A stretch of 64,000 bases of DNA from Pseudomonas syringae (GCF_001698815.1 NZ_LGSI01000035.1:44234-108233), one strand, 5' to 3'; numbered from the stretch's first letter, positions 37,321 to 45,651 are shown. The notes: generated from the letters alone by a model not told the origin. Made by a program: numbers and translations.

Positions 37321-39024
37321 TCAATGGTCGCCAGCGCGAGCCAGGTCCAGGTGATGAGGGTGGAAGACCTCAAGGGCCTTGCGGTGTGCGACGCTGACGA
37401 TGGCGCTGTCGGGCAACTGTTCAATGAGCGCGTGATAGAGCTTCGCTTCTGTGTCCGGATCCAGCGCGCTGGTGGCTTCATCGAGGAAAATGAACTCGGG
37501 GCGATGCAGCAGCACGCGGCCGATGGCCAGGCGTTGCTGTTCGCCACCCGACAGCACCTGCTGCCAGCGGTCGCTGCTCGAAAGGGCATCACGACGGTCG
37601 CCCAGGCAGCAGTCTTCGAGCGCTTGCTGGCACTGGGCATCGGTGAATTGCTCGGGTTCGGCTGGATAGCACAGGGCCGCTTTGAGAGTGCCGGCCGGAA
37701 TATAGCTGCGTTGCGGTAGAAACAGGCTGCGGCGCTGTTCGGGTAAGTTGATGTGGCCGCTGCCGTACGGCCATAGCCCGGCGCAAGCGCGCAGCAAGGT
37801 GCTCTTGCCACAGCCAGAAGGGCCATGCACCAACCAGCGTTCACCGGGGCTGACTTGCCAGGATTTTAGGTAGGTTAGCGGCTGATGCTGCGGTGAATGC
37901 AACGTCAGTGCAGTGCAACGCAGCAATGCGCAGGGTGCTGTGCTTAGGTAGATTCCTGGCATCTGGTTGTCCGCTTTGTCGATCGACCAGAGCAGGTCGC
38001 GCAAGCGGTTGGTCCAGGCCATCCATTGGGTGAAGTTCTGGTAAGCCTGCTGGAAGAACGCCAGGCTGCCGACCAACATGCCGTAGGCACCGATCAGGCG
38101 CACCATGTCGCCATAGCTGATCTTGCCGCTCAGTAACAGCGGTAGCGCGAGCAAGGTCGGCAGCAGGCTGAAGACATGCGAGAACAGGCTCTGTCCGAGC
38201 ATCACCTTGAAGGTGCGAACCAGGATCTGCAAGGTATTGGCGCGTACTCGGCCAAAGCGTTCTGACAGGCGTTCACCCTCGCGCCGGCCGCCTTGATAAA
38301 AAGCAATCTGCTCGGCATTTTCGCGTACTTGCATACCGGCGAAACGGAAATCGGCTTCTACCGTCTGTTTATGGATGTTCAGCCCGATCAACTGTTTTCC
38401 CAGCCAATGGGTCACTACCAAGTGGGCAAAGGAATAGCCGTAGGCGGCAATCACCATGTAGCCGGGGATGGCCACATCGACGCCTTGCACGCTAAACGCC
38501 AAAGTCCCGGACAGCGACCACAGCACCGCGGTGTAGGACACCGTGCTGGCCACCACGCTGACGATATTGATGAACAAACGCAGCGTGCTTTCGACGAACT
38601 CGCGGGTATCTTCAGCGATACGCTGGTCGGCGTTGCTCAGCAGCCCATCGCGCTCCAGTTGGTAGTAGGCAAGGTGGCCAGTCCAGCGCTTAATCAAGCC
38701 ATGGGTCAGCCAGGTGCGCCAGCGCAGTTGCAGGTAGTCCTGCAGGATGGTTGAGGTGATGGGCAACAGCACCGTGATCAGCCCGTAACCGAACGTTAGC
38801 GCCAGCAACGGCTTGAGGGTTGGCCAGTCAAGCTTGATCAGTGCATCGGTGACTTTGCCGTGCACATCATTGAGGGCGATATAGGCATAGATGGTGGTAA
38901 AGCTGATAGTCAGCACGATGGTCAGCATTGCCAGCGCTTTCCAGCAATCGGCGCTGCGCCAGTAAGGCAGTATCAACCCGGCAATGCTCGGGCGCCCCGC
39001 AGGGAAAGAAGTCGTGTCACTCAC
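37321..39024 (-). CDS. Fused ABC transporter, SbmA/BacA (YddA)-like
   Basis: A 567-residue half-transporter fused to an ATPase. The N-terminal membrane domain (six hydrophobic segments, LQLRWRTWLTHGLIKRWTGHLAYYQLE) belongs to the SbmA/BacA/ABCD class. The ATPase has Walker A GPSGCGKST, signature LSGGEQQRL and Walker B FIFLDEATSALD. SbmA/BacA proteins take up peptides such as microcin B17 and bleomycin, and relatives with an ATPase import peptides or corrinoids. It starts with GTG at 39024. The shared motif lies at 39060-39085, between it and the sigma gene. Confidence 0.88.
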   Translation of the reverse strand: MSDTTSFPAGRPSIAGLILPYWRSADCWKALAMLTIVLTISFTTIYAYIALNDVHGKVTDALIKLDWPTLKPLLALTFGYGLITVLLPITSTILQDYLQLRWRTWLTHGLIKRWTGHLAYYQLERDGLLSNADQRIAEDTREFVESTLRLFINIVSVVASTVSYTAVLWSLSGTLAFSVQGVDVAIPGYMVIAAYGYSFAHLVVTHWLGKQLIGLNIHKQTVEADFRFAGMQVRENAEQIAFYQGGRREGERLSERFGRVRANTLQILVRTFKVMLGQSLFSHVFSLLPTLLALPLLLSGKISYGDMVRLIGAYGMLVGSLAFFQQAYQNFTQWMAWTNRLRDLLWSIDKADNQMPGIYLSTAPCALLRCTALTLHSPQHQPLTYLKSWQVSPGERWLVHGPSGCGKSTLLRACAGLWPYGSGHINLPEQRRSLFLPQRSYIPAGTLKAALCYPAEPEQFTDAQCQQALEDCCLGDRRDALSSSDRWQQVLSGGEQQRLAIGRVLLHRPEFIFLDEATSALDPDTEAKLYHALIEQLPDSAIVSVAHRKALEVFHPHHLDLARAGDH

Positions 39025-39059
39025 CGACGGTGATCCGTTTCAGATGATTTGCATTGTTT

Positions 39060-39085
39060 GTGCAATCAACCGGGGAAAGTGACAG
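39060..39085 (-). promoter_or_regulatory. Shared 26-base promoter-like motif, copy b (ABC transporter)
   Basis: CTGTCACTTT, nine bases, ATTGCAC on the minus strand, in the gap between the sigma factor gene and the ABC transporter, 35 bases before its GTG start. It would drive the unit ABC-thioredoxin fusion-pmbA-tldD. Confidence 0.75.
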
Positions 39086-39097
39086 TGGCGTGGACGA

Positions 39098-39625
39098 TTA
39101 TTTTCCGTCGGGATGGGCGACGCTTCGGCATTGCGCCAGGGCCTTAGCCACATACTGGCGCACCATGCTGGCGGAGACGCCCAGGCGCAGGCCGATTTCG
39201 GCGTAGGTCAGGCCATCGAGCTGGCTGAGGTAGAAGGCCTGTCGGGCCCTGTCGGAGAGCCCCAGGAGGGCAGCCTCGATAGCATCTAGCTCGCAGAGCA
39301 GCAGTTGCCTTCGCTCCGGCGAGTCGGCTTGACGATCAGGGCGTTGCGCCAGGTAGTAAAGGTGCGAGCGTTCCTGGTCACGGCGGCGGCGGACTTCATA
39401 AACCACCCGGCTGGCGATGGTCATGAGCATCGCGCGGGGTTCGCGCACCTCGTCGAGGTGAGGCAGGGCGGCGAGCTGGGTGAAGGTTTCACTGGCCACG
39501 TCTTCGGCGTTTTCGCCGCAGCCCAGGCGATAACGCAGCTTGTGCGTTAACCATTGGTAGTCGCTGCGAAACACATCATCAAGCAACTCTGATGTGTCCA
39601 ATGCTTGCTTGGCCATGACTGCCAT
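39098..39625 (-). CDS. ECF sigma factor, FecI-like
   Basis: A 175-residue sigma-70-family protein. It has region 2 (FRSDYQWLTHKLRYRLGCGENAEDVASETFTQL) and region 4 (LLGLSDRARQAFYLSQLDGLTYAEIGLRLGVSASMVRQYVAKALAQC), the FecI/iron-starvation subtype. Start choices are 39625 or 39616. Unlike typical fecI loci there is no fecR anti-sigma gene next to it. It is the natural candidate to read the shared motif found three times in the cluster. Confidence 0.9.
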   Translation of the reverse strand: MAVMAKQALDTSELLDDVFRSDYQWLTHKLRYRLGCGENAEDVASETFTQLAALPHLDEVREPRAMLMTIASRVVYEVRRRRDQERSHLYYLAQRPDRQADSPERRQLLLCELDAIEAALLGLSDRARQAFYLSQLDGLTYAEIGLRLGVSASMVRQYVAKALAQCRSVAHPDGK

Positions 39626-39794
39626 ACCCGCGTTCAGGTGAAGGTTCGAAGGCGTGAATGCAAGAGCGAGGCCAAGTTGGTATCGTCTGTGGATATGCGC
39701 CAAACGGCCTATACATGAGGCCGTGGGGCACAGTATCAAGCGCAGCGTTTTTGGAGAAATATCATTTGGTTAGGCCGATATAACAGCCTGAACG

Positions 39795-40727
39795 TCAGCG
39801 TCGGGCAGGTGTGCCCAATGCATTCAGGTGAGTCACCAGAATGGCCCGCAGTCGCGCGTTGATGGGGGTAAACGCACTCTCTGTGTGCTGAAAGAAATAG
39901 TGCTCCTTGGCTATGTAGTCGAGGTCCTTGGGCAGTTGCGCCCATTCCGCTTGAGCAACACGTAGCGTGGCGTCGTTGAATTTGCCGCCCGGCTCCTGCT
40001 TCTCACGCTCGGTGAACCACTGGAACAGCTCCACTTCCTTGGCGAAGTCGGATGCCGTCCAGCCAAAGGCCGACTGCGCGACCATGAACTTGCAATGCAC
40101 GCCGGCACCCACCGTGAGGCTGATCCAGGTATCCACTTCGCTCGAAGGTGGCGGTGGACACAGCTTCTGAAACATCTCCAGCAAGCTGTTCTGGACTGTG
40201 CGCAGGACCACTTCTGGTCGGATCAAGGCCTTGGCGCGGGCAGCGAGACTTTGCCAATCGACCTCGCGCTGGTCCGAAAGCCATTGCTCGCATGCGTTTA
40301 GCCAGTCCAGGCGCAACTGGTTGACCTCGGGGTCATCGATCAACTCCGGCCAGCGGTTGGCGGGTTCGACAAACCAGCTGTGCAGCACGCGTGCCGCGAC
40401 ATTCTCGGTGTCCAGTCCCGGGCGCAACGCGGCGGCAATCTGCTCGACCTCGGCCACCGTTCGTACTGCCGCCAGTTCCAGTACCAGCCCCAAGGAGTAC
40501 GGGAGGCCAGTGATACGTTCGAAAACCTGCGGGTCAGCGTTGTGGACCAATGCCGCACTGGTAGTGCCCTTGCCTGCTCGCCAGTAGGGGCGGCGAGACA
40601 CTTCCAGGTGCCCTGCCTTGGCGTGCCAGCGCAGGCGATTGAGGAGAAACTCGGCCAGTTGCGGGTCACCATGGAATGCGCTCCAGGACGAGTTCAGTTC
40701 AGGGGCGAAGTCGGTTGCATCGGTCAT
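39795..40727 (-). CDS. Cluster-specific protein of unknown function
   Basis: A 310-residue soluble protein without signal peptide, from the ATG at 40727 (GGAG upstream). It is homologous over nearly its full length to the C-terminal domain of the thioredoxin fusion at 36045. Shared blocks are GD.QL..FL..RL..HA, VSR.P.W, AALVH, VFER..GLP, and near the end KE..F..H. No known catalytic motif is obvious. The pairing of a free and a thioredoxin-fused copy suggests a ligand-modifying or ligand-releasing role in the cytoplasm. I do not recognise the family. Confidence 0.75.
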   Translation of the reverse strand: MTDATDFAPELNSSWSAFHGDPQLAEFLLNRLRWHAKAGHLEVSRRPYWRAGKGTTSAALVHNADPQVFERITGLPYSLGLVLELAAVRTVAEVEQIAAALRPGLDTENVAARVLHSWFVEPANRWPELIDDPEVNQLRLDWLNACEQWLSDQREVDWQSLAARAKALIRPEVVLRTVQNSLLEMFQKLCPPPPSSEVDTWISLTVGAGVHCKFMVAQSAFGWTASDFAKEVELFQWFTEREKQEPGGKFNDATLRVAQAEWAQLPKDLDYIAKEHYFFQHTESAFTPINARLRAILVTHLNALGTPARR

Positions 40728-40914
40728 GGGGACTCCGTCTCGGGATGACCGGATCATCGTGTCGGGTGGCTGGGGTGACGGCGAAAGCGCCGCGAAAAGG
40801 AGAATAACACGGGGGTTTAACGCTGACACAGGTCGGCGTCAGCGCCAGGAAGTTGCCCGCATCGGGAGCGGGCGATGGCGTCATCGCCGTCCCCGCGGTA
40901 TGCGCTACCAGCGT

Positions 40915-41337
40915 TCAAGGTGCTGTTATCGCCTGCGTCACAAAGTCGATCTTGGACAGGCCGCCGCCCTGAGCCGCCGCCAGCAGGTGGGCGACGCGGT
41001 CGTAGCGCACTTCCTTGTCTGCGTACACCCGCAAGGTTGGCGCCGGTATAAGTTGAGCGCTTTCGGCGACCCGTTGCTGGAGCTGCTGATCATCCAGCGG
41101 TTCCTTGTTCCACAAGATGCTGCCATCGGCGGTGATCGAGATGTCCACGGCGACATCTTCTTTTACCGTGCTCTGTGTATCGCCGCGTGGCAGATCGACT
41201 TTCACGGCGTGGGTGATGACCGGCAGGGTGATGATGAAGATGATCAGCAACACCAGCATCACATCGATCAAAGGGGTCATGTTGATATCGGTGACGAGGT
41301 CGTCGTCATTGTCAAAAGCAGAACCGGACATACTCAT
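40915..41337 (-). CDS. exbD: ExbD-like energy-transducing protein
   Basis: A 140-residue protein with an N-terminal membrane helix containing the proton-relay aspartate (ITDINMTPLIDVMLVLLIIFIIT, here DINMTPLIDVMLVLLII) and a periplasmic domain. Together with ExbB and TonB it powers the receptor using the proton gradient. It overlaps exbB by four bases. Confidence 0.93.
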   Translation of the reverse strand: MSMSGSAFDNDDDLVTDINMTPLIDVMLVLLIIFIITLPVITHAVKVDLPRGDTQSTVKEDVAVDISITADGSILWNKEPLDDQQLQQRVAESAQLIPAPTLRVYADKEVRYDRVAHLLAAAQGGGLSKIDFVTQAITAP

Positions 41338-42089
41338 GATTTGACCGCGCCTCCCATCGCTGTGCGGGTTAGAGGCTGCCCGTTATCCGCTGCCTTGTGC
41401 AGTGACGTGTCACTGATATTGACCCGGGCGCCAGTCAGGAAGAACGCATGCAAGTCGTGGGCGAAACGGTTGAGCTGGTGGATCACCGCCTTGTTGCGAC
41501 GGGCCAGGGCGTTGTAGCCCAGTACCGCCGGGATGGCGACGAAGAGCCCGAAGGCGGTCATGATCAACGATTCACCGACTGGCCCGGCGACCTGTGCCAG
41601 TGACGCGTCCCCACTGATGCCGATCACCTTCAGGGCGTGATAGATACCCCACACGGTCCCGAACAGGCCAACGAAGGGTGCAGTGCTGCCGATGGACGCA
41701 AGAATCGCCAGGCCCGATTGCATGCGAGCGATGCGATCGTCCAGCACGTCCTTGAGGCAGCGCGCCAGCCAGTCACTGAGGTCGAACTGAGTGTGCAATT
41801 CCGAGCTGCGCCGGAAGCGATGCGAGTCGGCGGCGTGGCCTGCGATCGACAACTCCACGAATGGATTGTCCTGCTGTGGCCCCAGGGCTTCGACACCTTC
41901 CTGAAAGCTGCTGGCGTGCCAGAAGCAGCTTCTGGCGCGCACGGTCATGCTGCGCAAACGCAGTAACTGAAAGGTCTTGACCACAATGACGCTCCAGGAC
42001 AGCACCGACATGATCAGCAAGATCACGGCGATGCTGCGCGACACGCCATCGGCCTGGGCCCAGGCGTAACTCATACCTAATTCCTGCAT
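41334..42089 (-). CDS. exbB: ExbB-like proton-channel protein
   Basis: A 251-residue TolQ/ExbB-family protein with three membrane helices. The conserved segments GLAILASIGSTAPFVGLFGTVWGI and GPVGESLIMTAFGLFVAIPAVLGYNAL are present. It precedes exbD with a four-base overlap. It is dedicated to this cluster's TonB. Confidence 0.93.
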   Translation of the reverse strand: MQELGMSYAWAQADGVSRSIAVILLIMSVLSWSVIVVKTFQLLRLRSMTVRARSCFWHASSFQEGVEALGPQQDNPFVELSIAGHAADSHRFRRSSELHTQFDLSDWLARCLKDVLDDRIARMQSGLAILASIGSTAPFVGLFGTVWGIYHALKVIGISGDASLAQVAGPVGESLIMTAFGLFVAIPAVLGYNALARRNKAVIHQLNRFAHDLHAFFLTGARVNISDTSLHKAADNGQPLTRTAMGGAVKS

Positions 42090-42116
42090 CTTCGATTACC
42101 TCTGAAACAATGAGTG

Positions 42117-42932
42117 CTAGCGGGTTAGACGGAAACTGACGGGTTGCAGGGCGCGTACGGCCACGGGATGGCCATTTTCGATATAAGGCGTACAGGAGGC
42201 GCCCAGCACGGCCTGCCGCGCCGCCGCATCGAGATCGGCATTGCCGGCGCTGCGGGCGACCTCGGCTTGATCGATCTTGCCTTGGGCATTGACCACCAGG
42301 CGGATCAGCGTCTCGCCTTCGAGTTTCAGGCGTTTGGCCTTGCGTGGGTATTCGGGGGCCGGGACGCGGCAACCAATGGTATTGACGTCTTTGGGGCCGG
42401 CCGCGGGCAGTTGCAGGGTTTTTTCGGGGCCGTCGGCGGACGGTGCGGTGATCGCCGCTGCCGGGACGTTTGGGGCCGCAGGCGGCTGGGCCGTGGGTTC
42501 CGTCAGCGCTGGCTTGTGGGGTGCTACTGGCGCGCGTGGTGGCTTGGCGGGCTTGGGCGGTTTCGGCGGAGTCGGCTTGGGCGGCGGTGCTGCCACAGCG
42601 CGTTCGGCTGCTTCACTGGTCATGACCTGCGGCGCAGGCGGTGTCGGCGTCACAGGCGCAGCCTCGGCCACGGGAGGCAGTTGTGGGGTGGGCGCTGCGA
42701 TCATCGTTACCCGCACGCTGGCCGGTGCCGCGGGGGCGCTGAGCAGCTCGAGTCGTTTGGTCGAAGGGCTCATGAGCATCGCCAGTATCAGCAGGCAATG
42801 GGCGGCCACAGCGGTCAAACCGCCCGCTACCCAAAGTCGGAGGTGGTGGGTCTTGGGCGTGGCACAGGGCGTTTGTGCGACCCAGGGCGATGGCGCTGAA
42901 TGATTGCCCAAACGAACTTTCAGGCTGGTCAT
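42117..42932 (-). CDS. tonB: TonB-like energy transducer
   Basis: A 271-residue protein. It has an N-terminal membrane anchor (LWVAGGLTAVAAHCLLILAML, about 33-53), a long proline/lysine/alanine-rich periplasm-spanning region (PPKPTPPKPPKPAKPP), and a C-terminal TonB domain (VPAPEYPRKAKRLKLEGETLIRLVVNAQGKI). It is the first gene of the cluster, 50 bases after the shared motif. Confidence 0.93.
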   Translation of the reverse strand: MTSLKVRLGNHSAPSPWVAQTPCATPKTHHLRLWVAGGLTAVAAHCLLILAMLMSPSTKRLELLSAPAAPASVRVTMIAAPTPQLPPVAEAAPVTPTPPAPQVMTSEAAERAVAAPPPKPTPPKPPKPAKPPRAPVAPHKPALTEPTAQPPAAPNVPAAAITAPSADGPEKTLQLPAAGPKDVNTIGCRVPAPEYPRKAKRLKLEGETLIRLVVNAQGKIDQAEVARSAGNADLDAAARQAVLGASCTPYIENGHPVAVRALQPVSFRLTR

Positions 42933-42982
42933 GTTGGATTCTCATGCAGTGGCTGGCCGACGTGGGTCTTTCATTGAGCTAT

Positions 42983-43008
42983 GTGCAATGAGCGTCAAAA
43001 AGTGACAG
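42983..43008 (-). promoter_or_regulatory. Shared 26-base promoter-like motif, copy c (tonB)
   Basis: CTGTCACTTT, nine bases, ATTGCAC on the minus strand, in front of tonB-exbB-exbD-unknown-sigma. With copies a and b it gives three exact repeats of both blocks and the nine-base spacing; the nine bases between differ. Confidence 0.75.
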
Positions 43009-43098
43009 CAATCAATGTGTTTTTTATGCTGCGACTGAAGCTGTCGCGCTCCACGGCGCTGTTGATGGGCTGTTGGGTGTTGAACCCGCAGCTTGTCG

Positions 43099-43335
43099 CT
43101 TTCCAACGCCGAATCACCGATCAGGTCACCAGGATCGCGAGATTGAGCACGGGAGGGAGACAGATAGTTCTGCACTCTTTGGCGAATGCGTTGGATGCCC
43201 TGAGTCAGGCGAGGATAGTCAAAGCGATAACACGCATTGGAGTCTGGTGCTTCGTACTTGGATGCCTATTGCGTCAACGTGTCGAGGGTAGCGAATTGAC
43301 GAATGAGTAGATTGACCTGTTGCGCCTGTCCCGGC
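43099..43335 (-). pseudogene. Decayed second copy of the ICE RAQPRD gene
   Basis: The minus strand encodes YRFDYPRLTQGIQRIRQ and YLSPSRAQSRDPGDLIGD, clear relatives of the RAQPRD protein at 29760. There is a stop and a frame change between this part and the upstream part (VNLLIRQFATLDTLTQ). The signal peptide is missing. It directly abuts the STY4528 repeat on its right, an arrangement that a normal ICE does not have. Confidence 0.8.
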
Positions 43336-43338
43336 TTT

Positions 43339-43803
43339 TCCCTAAGAGTTTCATAGTTTAGTCCGACGTGTTCGTAGAGTGGAACTCCATGGATTTGATG
43401 CCACTGGCATCAAATCTACTGACGTCCACCGCGTTTGCCGCGCAGTTGGCGCAGCTCATTCAGGCACGCTTGGGCGAGGGCGGATGCGGGGTCGCCCTGT
43501 TTTCGAATGGGGCGCGAGGGGGTTGGTGCTGGCGGTTCTGCAATGGGTGACGGTTCGGCCTGACCTGCCCAAGGACGAAAGTCACCTTTCAGCGCACGCT
43601 GGATCAGGCTCATCAGATACGCCGCTGGCTTGTGGATTCCACCGGCCGCACAGCGTTCCCCCGCTTCGTTGAGCACCGCCTGCCGATCCGCGGGTTTGAG
43701 CTTGTTCAGCGCCACGGCGACGGCCTTACGCTCGCTTGGGCTCAGGTGCAGCGCAGTGGGCAGTGGGACCAGAGCAGGATCCCCCGCTTGGGCGCGCGCG
43801 GTA
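43339..43803 (-). repeat. Direct repeat, copy 1 (3' end of the STY4528-like gene)
   Basis: About 465 bases closely match 59115-59563 in the same orientation, including about 20 bases downstream of the gene. The two copies border cargo 2. They differ by scattered substitutions and small insertions, so they diverged before or after the duplication rather than arising recently. Confidence 0.85.
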
Positions 43804-43868
43804 GTCAATACCACGTCATGCTTTGTCGAGAGGAAAGCGTAATCGGGGATTCCAGATCGCATGCTCAC
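43416..43868 (-). pseudogene. Partial STY4528-like ICE gene, C-terminal part only
   Basis: A 150-residue frame. Residues about 32-150 (LHLSPSERKAVAVALNKLKPADRQAVLNEAGERCAAGGIHKPAAYLM and onward) match the end of the full-length STY4528-like protein at 59236. The first 30 residues come from unrelated flanking DNA. This copy keeps the natural C-terminus ACLNELRQLRGKRGG, which the full-length copy has lost by a frameshift. Confidence 0.8.
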
Positions 43869-44025
43869 TAGGCATTCCTACCACCTGGAGCATCATGGGA
43901 ATAGCTCCTTTGGGCAGGGATAATATTTTCTGCAAGCGCTTTTCATTGAACTCCTCCATCGGGCAGGTGCTGTAGTCATAACTCTGGAAAGCGAGCATCA
44001 GCTTTTGCGCCGCCAGCCGGTTGAC
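43816..44025 (-). pseudogene. Nitroreductase fragment, C-terminal end
   Basis: The minus-strand frame AAQKLMLAFQSYDYSTCPMEEF...LPKGAIPMMLQVVGMPSEHAIWNPRLRFPLDKA is the end of an NfsB/NfnB-type nitroreductase. Everything upstream of about 44025, including the FMN-binding N-terminus, is missing. It abuts the partial STY4528 copy on its left. Confidence 0.7.
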
Positions 44026-44673
44026 TTAACAGCCCAGCGTCGAATCTGTTCCAGTCTATTGGGATGGCTGAAAAATCGACGACGACAGCTGGATTGAGTT
44101 TAGATATTCACACTTTCCGACTCAAGGTGCGTGACGAGGATAAAAGGCAGTGATCAATCCACTGCCGATCTTCCATTCGAAATTGGCACACGAGTTGATA
44201 ATTCTTCTAATGAGAATGTTTCTCGATTTTTCTTCGGATTGTTCCATGCTCGAACAAATGATTAATGAACTGCACCATGCAGGAACTTCCCGCAAACAGT
44301 AGAACTGTCCAAACACGACGGTAGGCTCTGATATTGATAATACATCTATGTTCAACTGGCCGCAGCGCTTAGCGTTTAATTGCTAGCTTGCCAAGGCCAG
44401 TCAGGGTTGTCGTTCTGAGGCTTGGTGTCGAAAACTGGCACAGCCTTTGCTAATCATTTGTTCAGAAGTTTCAGCCTTGCTTTGGCTGGCAGTTGGGGCC
44501 TTTTCAGTTGCTCTATTTCATTCGCACCGCTTGCCAATGGCGTCCTCTCCCAGAGGGCGAGCCATCGTCAAAATCTGCATCTCACGGATGACCCAAAGGT
44601 ACCTCGAGTACTGACGACATAACGCGACTACGTCTCAAAAAGGATCTGCGGAATTACGTGAGGAGAGTTAAAA
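44026..44673. other. Gap before the AraC regulator, no gene recognised
   Basis: About 650 AT-rich bases. A minus-strand frame at 44122-44355 exists, but it has no ribosome site, family resemblance or coding bias, so I do not call it. The right part must hold the promoter of the AraC-type gene. Confidence 0.4.
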
Positions 44674-45630
44674 GTGGAATCTTGGAAAGCTTCAACTGAA
44701 CACTGCCCTATTGTAGAGCGCGCGAAGATATGGCGACGAGCCATGGATAAACTCTATATGCCCGGTTGTACTTACAGGGAGGGAGCGGACAGTTTTCGAG
44801 GTCATGTCCATTGTGTGTCTACCCCCCAAGGTGTGGAGTTTGCCAGAGTATTTGGCACACCATTGGAAATTGCCGGAAAGTCAGCTGATCAGCCTTATAC
44901 GATTTGGCTGGCTTTGGTGATAGAGGGCACTTTTTCATTGCGCTATAAAGGCCTGAACTTACCCGCCCGTGAAGGGGATATCATTTACGCGCCGACGGGG
45001 CTGGACATGTCACTGACTGCCGAGTCCGAATTCAAGATGCTGTATGTGAAAATTCCACCGGATCTGGTGCATTCGCGGGTATTGAACCCGACGTTGATTG
45101 ATGTGGGCTATCTTTCCTGCGAAACCGGCGTGAATCGCATCTTTGCCAATATGCTCCAGTCCGTGAGTGAGAACATTGAAAGTATTGACCCGTCCACGCT
45201 TCGACCGGTGGAAATTGCATTAGCTGAATTTTTGGTGATGAACCTGACTCAGCAGGGCAGGGTTCAGGACTTTGGCGGTACGGCAAAAATGCTGCATTTC
45301 AAGCGAATTTGTCAGGGTATCGACATACATCTGGCTGATCCCGAACTCTCTTTGGGACGTGTTGCCGGCGAGCATCACGTATCAGCCAGGTATATACAGA
45401 AATTGTTCGAGGCGGCGGGGAGCAGCTTCGTCAGTTACGTTCGCGTGCGGCGCTTGGAGCGTTGCCGTTGCGAACTGGGCAATCCTGAATATCGGCACCT
45501 TTCGGTGTCGGATATATGCTTTCGTTGGGGCTTTAACGATGCAGCCCATTTCAGCCGGGTTTTTCGCAATGCGTTTGGGGTTGCCCCGCGCGAATACCGT
45601 CGTCAGAAAAGCGAACTGGCCAGCGCTTAG
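44674..45630 (+). CDS. AraC-family transcriptional regulator
   Basis: A 318-residue regulator. It has an N-terminal cupin-like AraC_binding_2 sensor domain (FGTPLEIAGKSADQPYTIWLALVIEGTFSLRY) and a C-terminal pair of helix-turn-helices (LSLGRVAGEHHVSARYIQKLFEAAGSSFVSYVR ... DICFRWGFNDAAHFSRVFRNAFGVAPREYR). It starts with GTG behind AGGAGAG. It is the only regulator in cargo 2 and is convergent with the catabolic operon, so it probably activates that operon in response to the substrate or an intermediate. Confidence 0.92.
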   Translation: MESWKASTEHCPIVERAKIWRRAMDKLYMPGCTYREGADSFRGHVHCVSTPQGVEFARVFGTPLEIAGKSADQPYTIWLALVIEGTFSLRYKGLNLPAREGDIIYAPTGLDMSLTAESEFKMLYVKIPPDLVHSRVLNPTLIDVGYLSCETGVNRIFANMLQSVSENIESIDPSTLRPVEIALAEFLVMNLTQQGRVQDFGGTAKMLHFKRICQGIDIHLADPELSLGRVAGEHHVSARYIQKLFEAAGSSFVSYVRVRRLERCRCELGNPEYRHLSVSDICFRWGFNDAAHFSRVFRNAFGVAPREYRRQKSELASA

Positions 45631-45641
45631 GCTGGCCGGTT
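45614..45641. terminator. Convergent hairpin between the AraC gene and the oxidoreductase gene
   Basis: AACTGGCCAGC pairs with GCTGGCCGGTT, a near-perfect 11-base stem around a six-base loop, overlapping the end of the AraC coding sequence. It has no T-run, so termination activity is uncertain. Confidence 0.45.
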
Positions 45642-45651
45642 CTCCGGTTTA

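Noticed and set aside
37302..37844. A 181-codon N-terminal extension of the thioredoxin-fusion ORF
   Set aside because: It lies inside the ABC transporter gene in another frame, is rich in Ser, Arg, Pro and Cys and has no domain. The true start is the ATG at 37301, which gives a standard thioredoxin N-terminus.
42144..42903. Two long plus-strand frames (Gly/Arg-rich) opposite tonB
   Set aside because: They are the complement of the proline-rich TonB linker, which gives artificial glycine/arginine repeats.
30704..43000. A classical Fur box in front of the receptor, sigma or tonB genes
   Set aside because: No sequence resembling the 19-base Fur consensus was found in these promoter regions; iron control therefore cannot be claimed from sequence.
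33094..43000. A precursor peptide (RiPP) gene hidden in the cluster
   Set aside because: Gaps between genes are short and contain no small ORF with a ribosome site and leader/core-like composition, so production of a peptide is not supported.
44122..44355. A 77-codon minus-strand frame in the gap before the AraC gene
   Set aside because: No ribosome binding site, no similarity I can recognise, and a composition unlike neighbouring genes.
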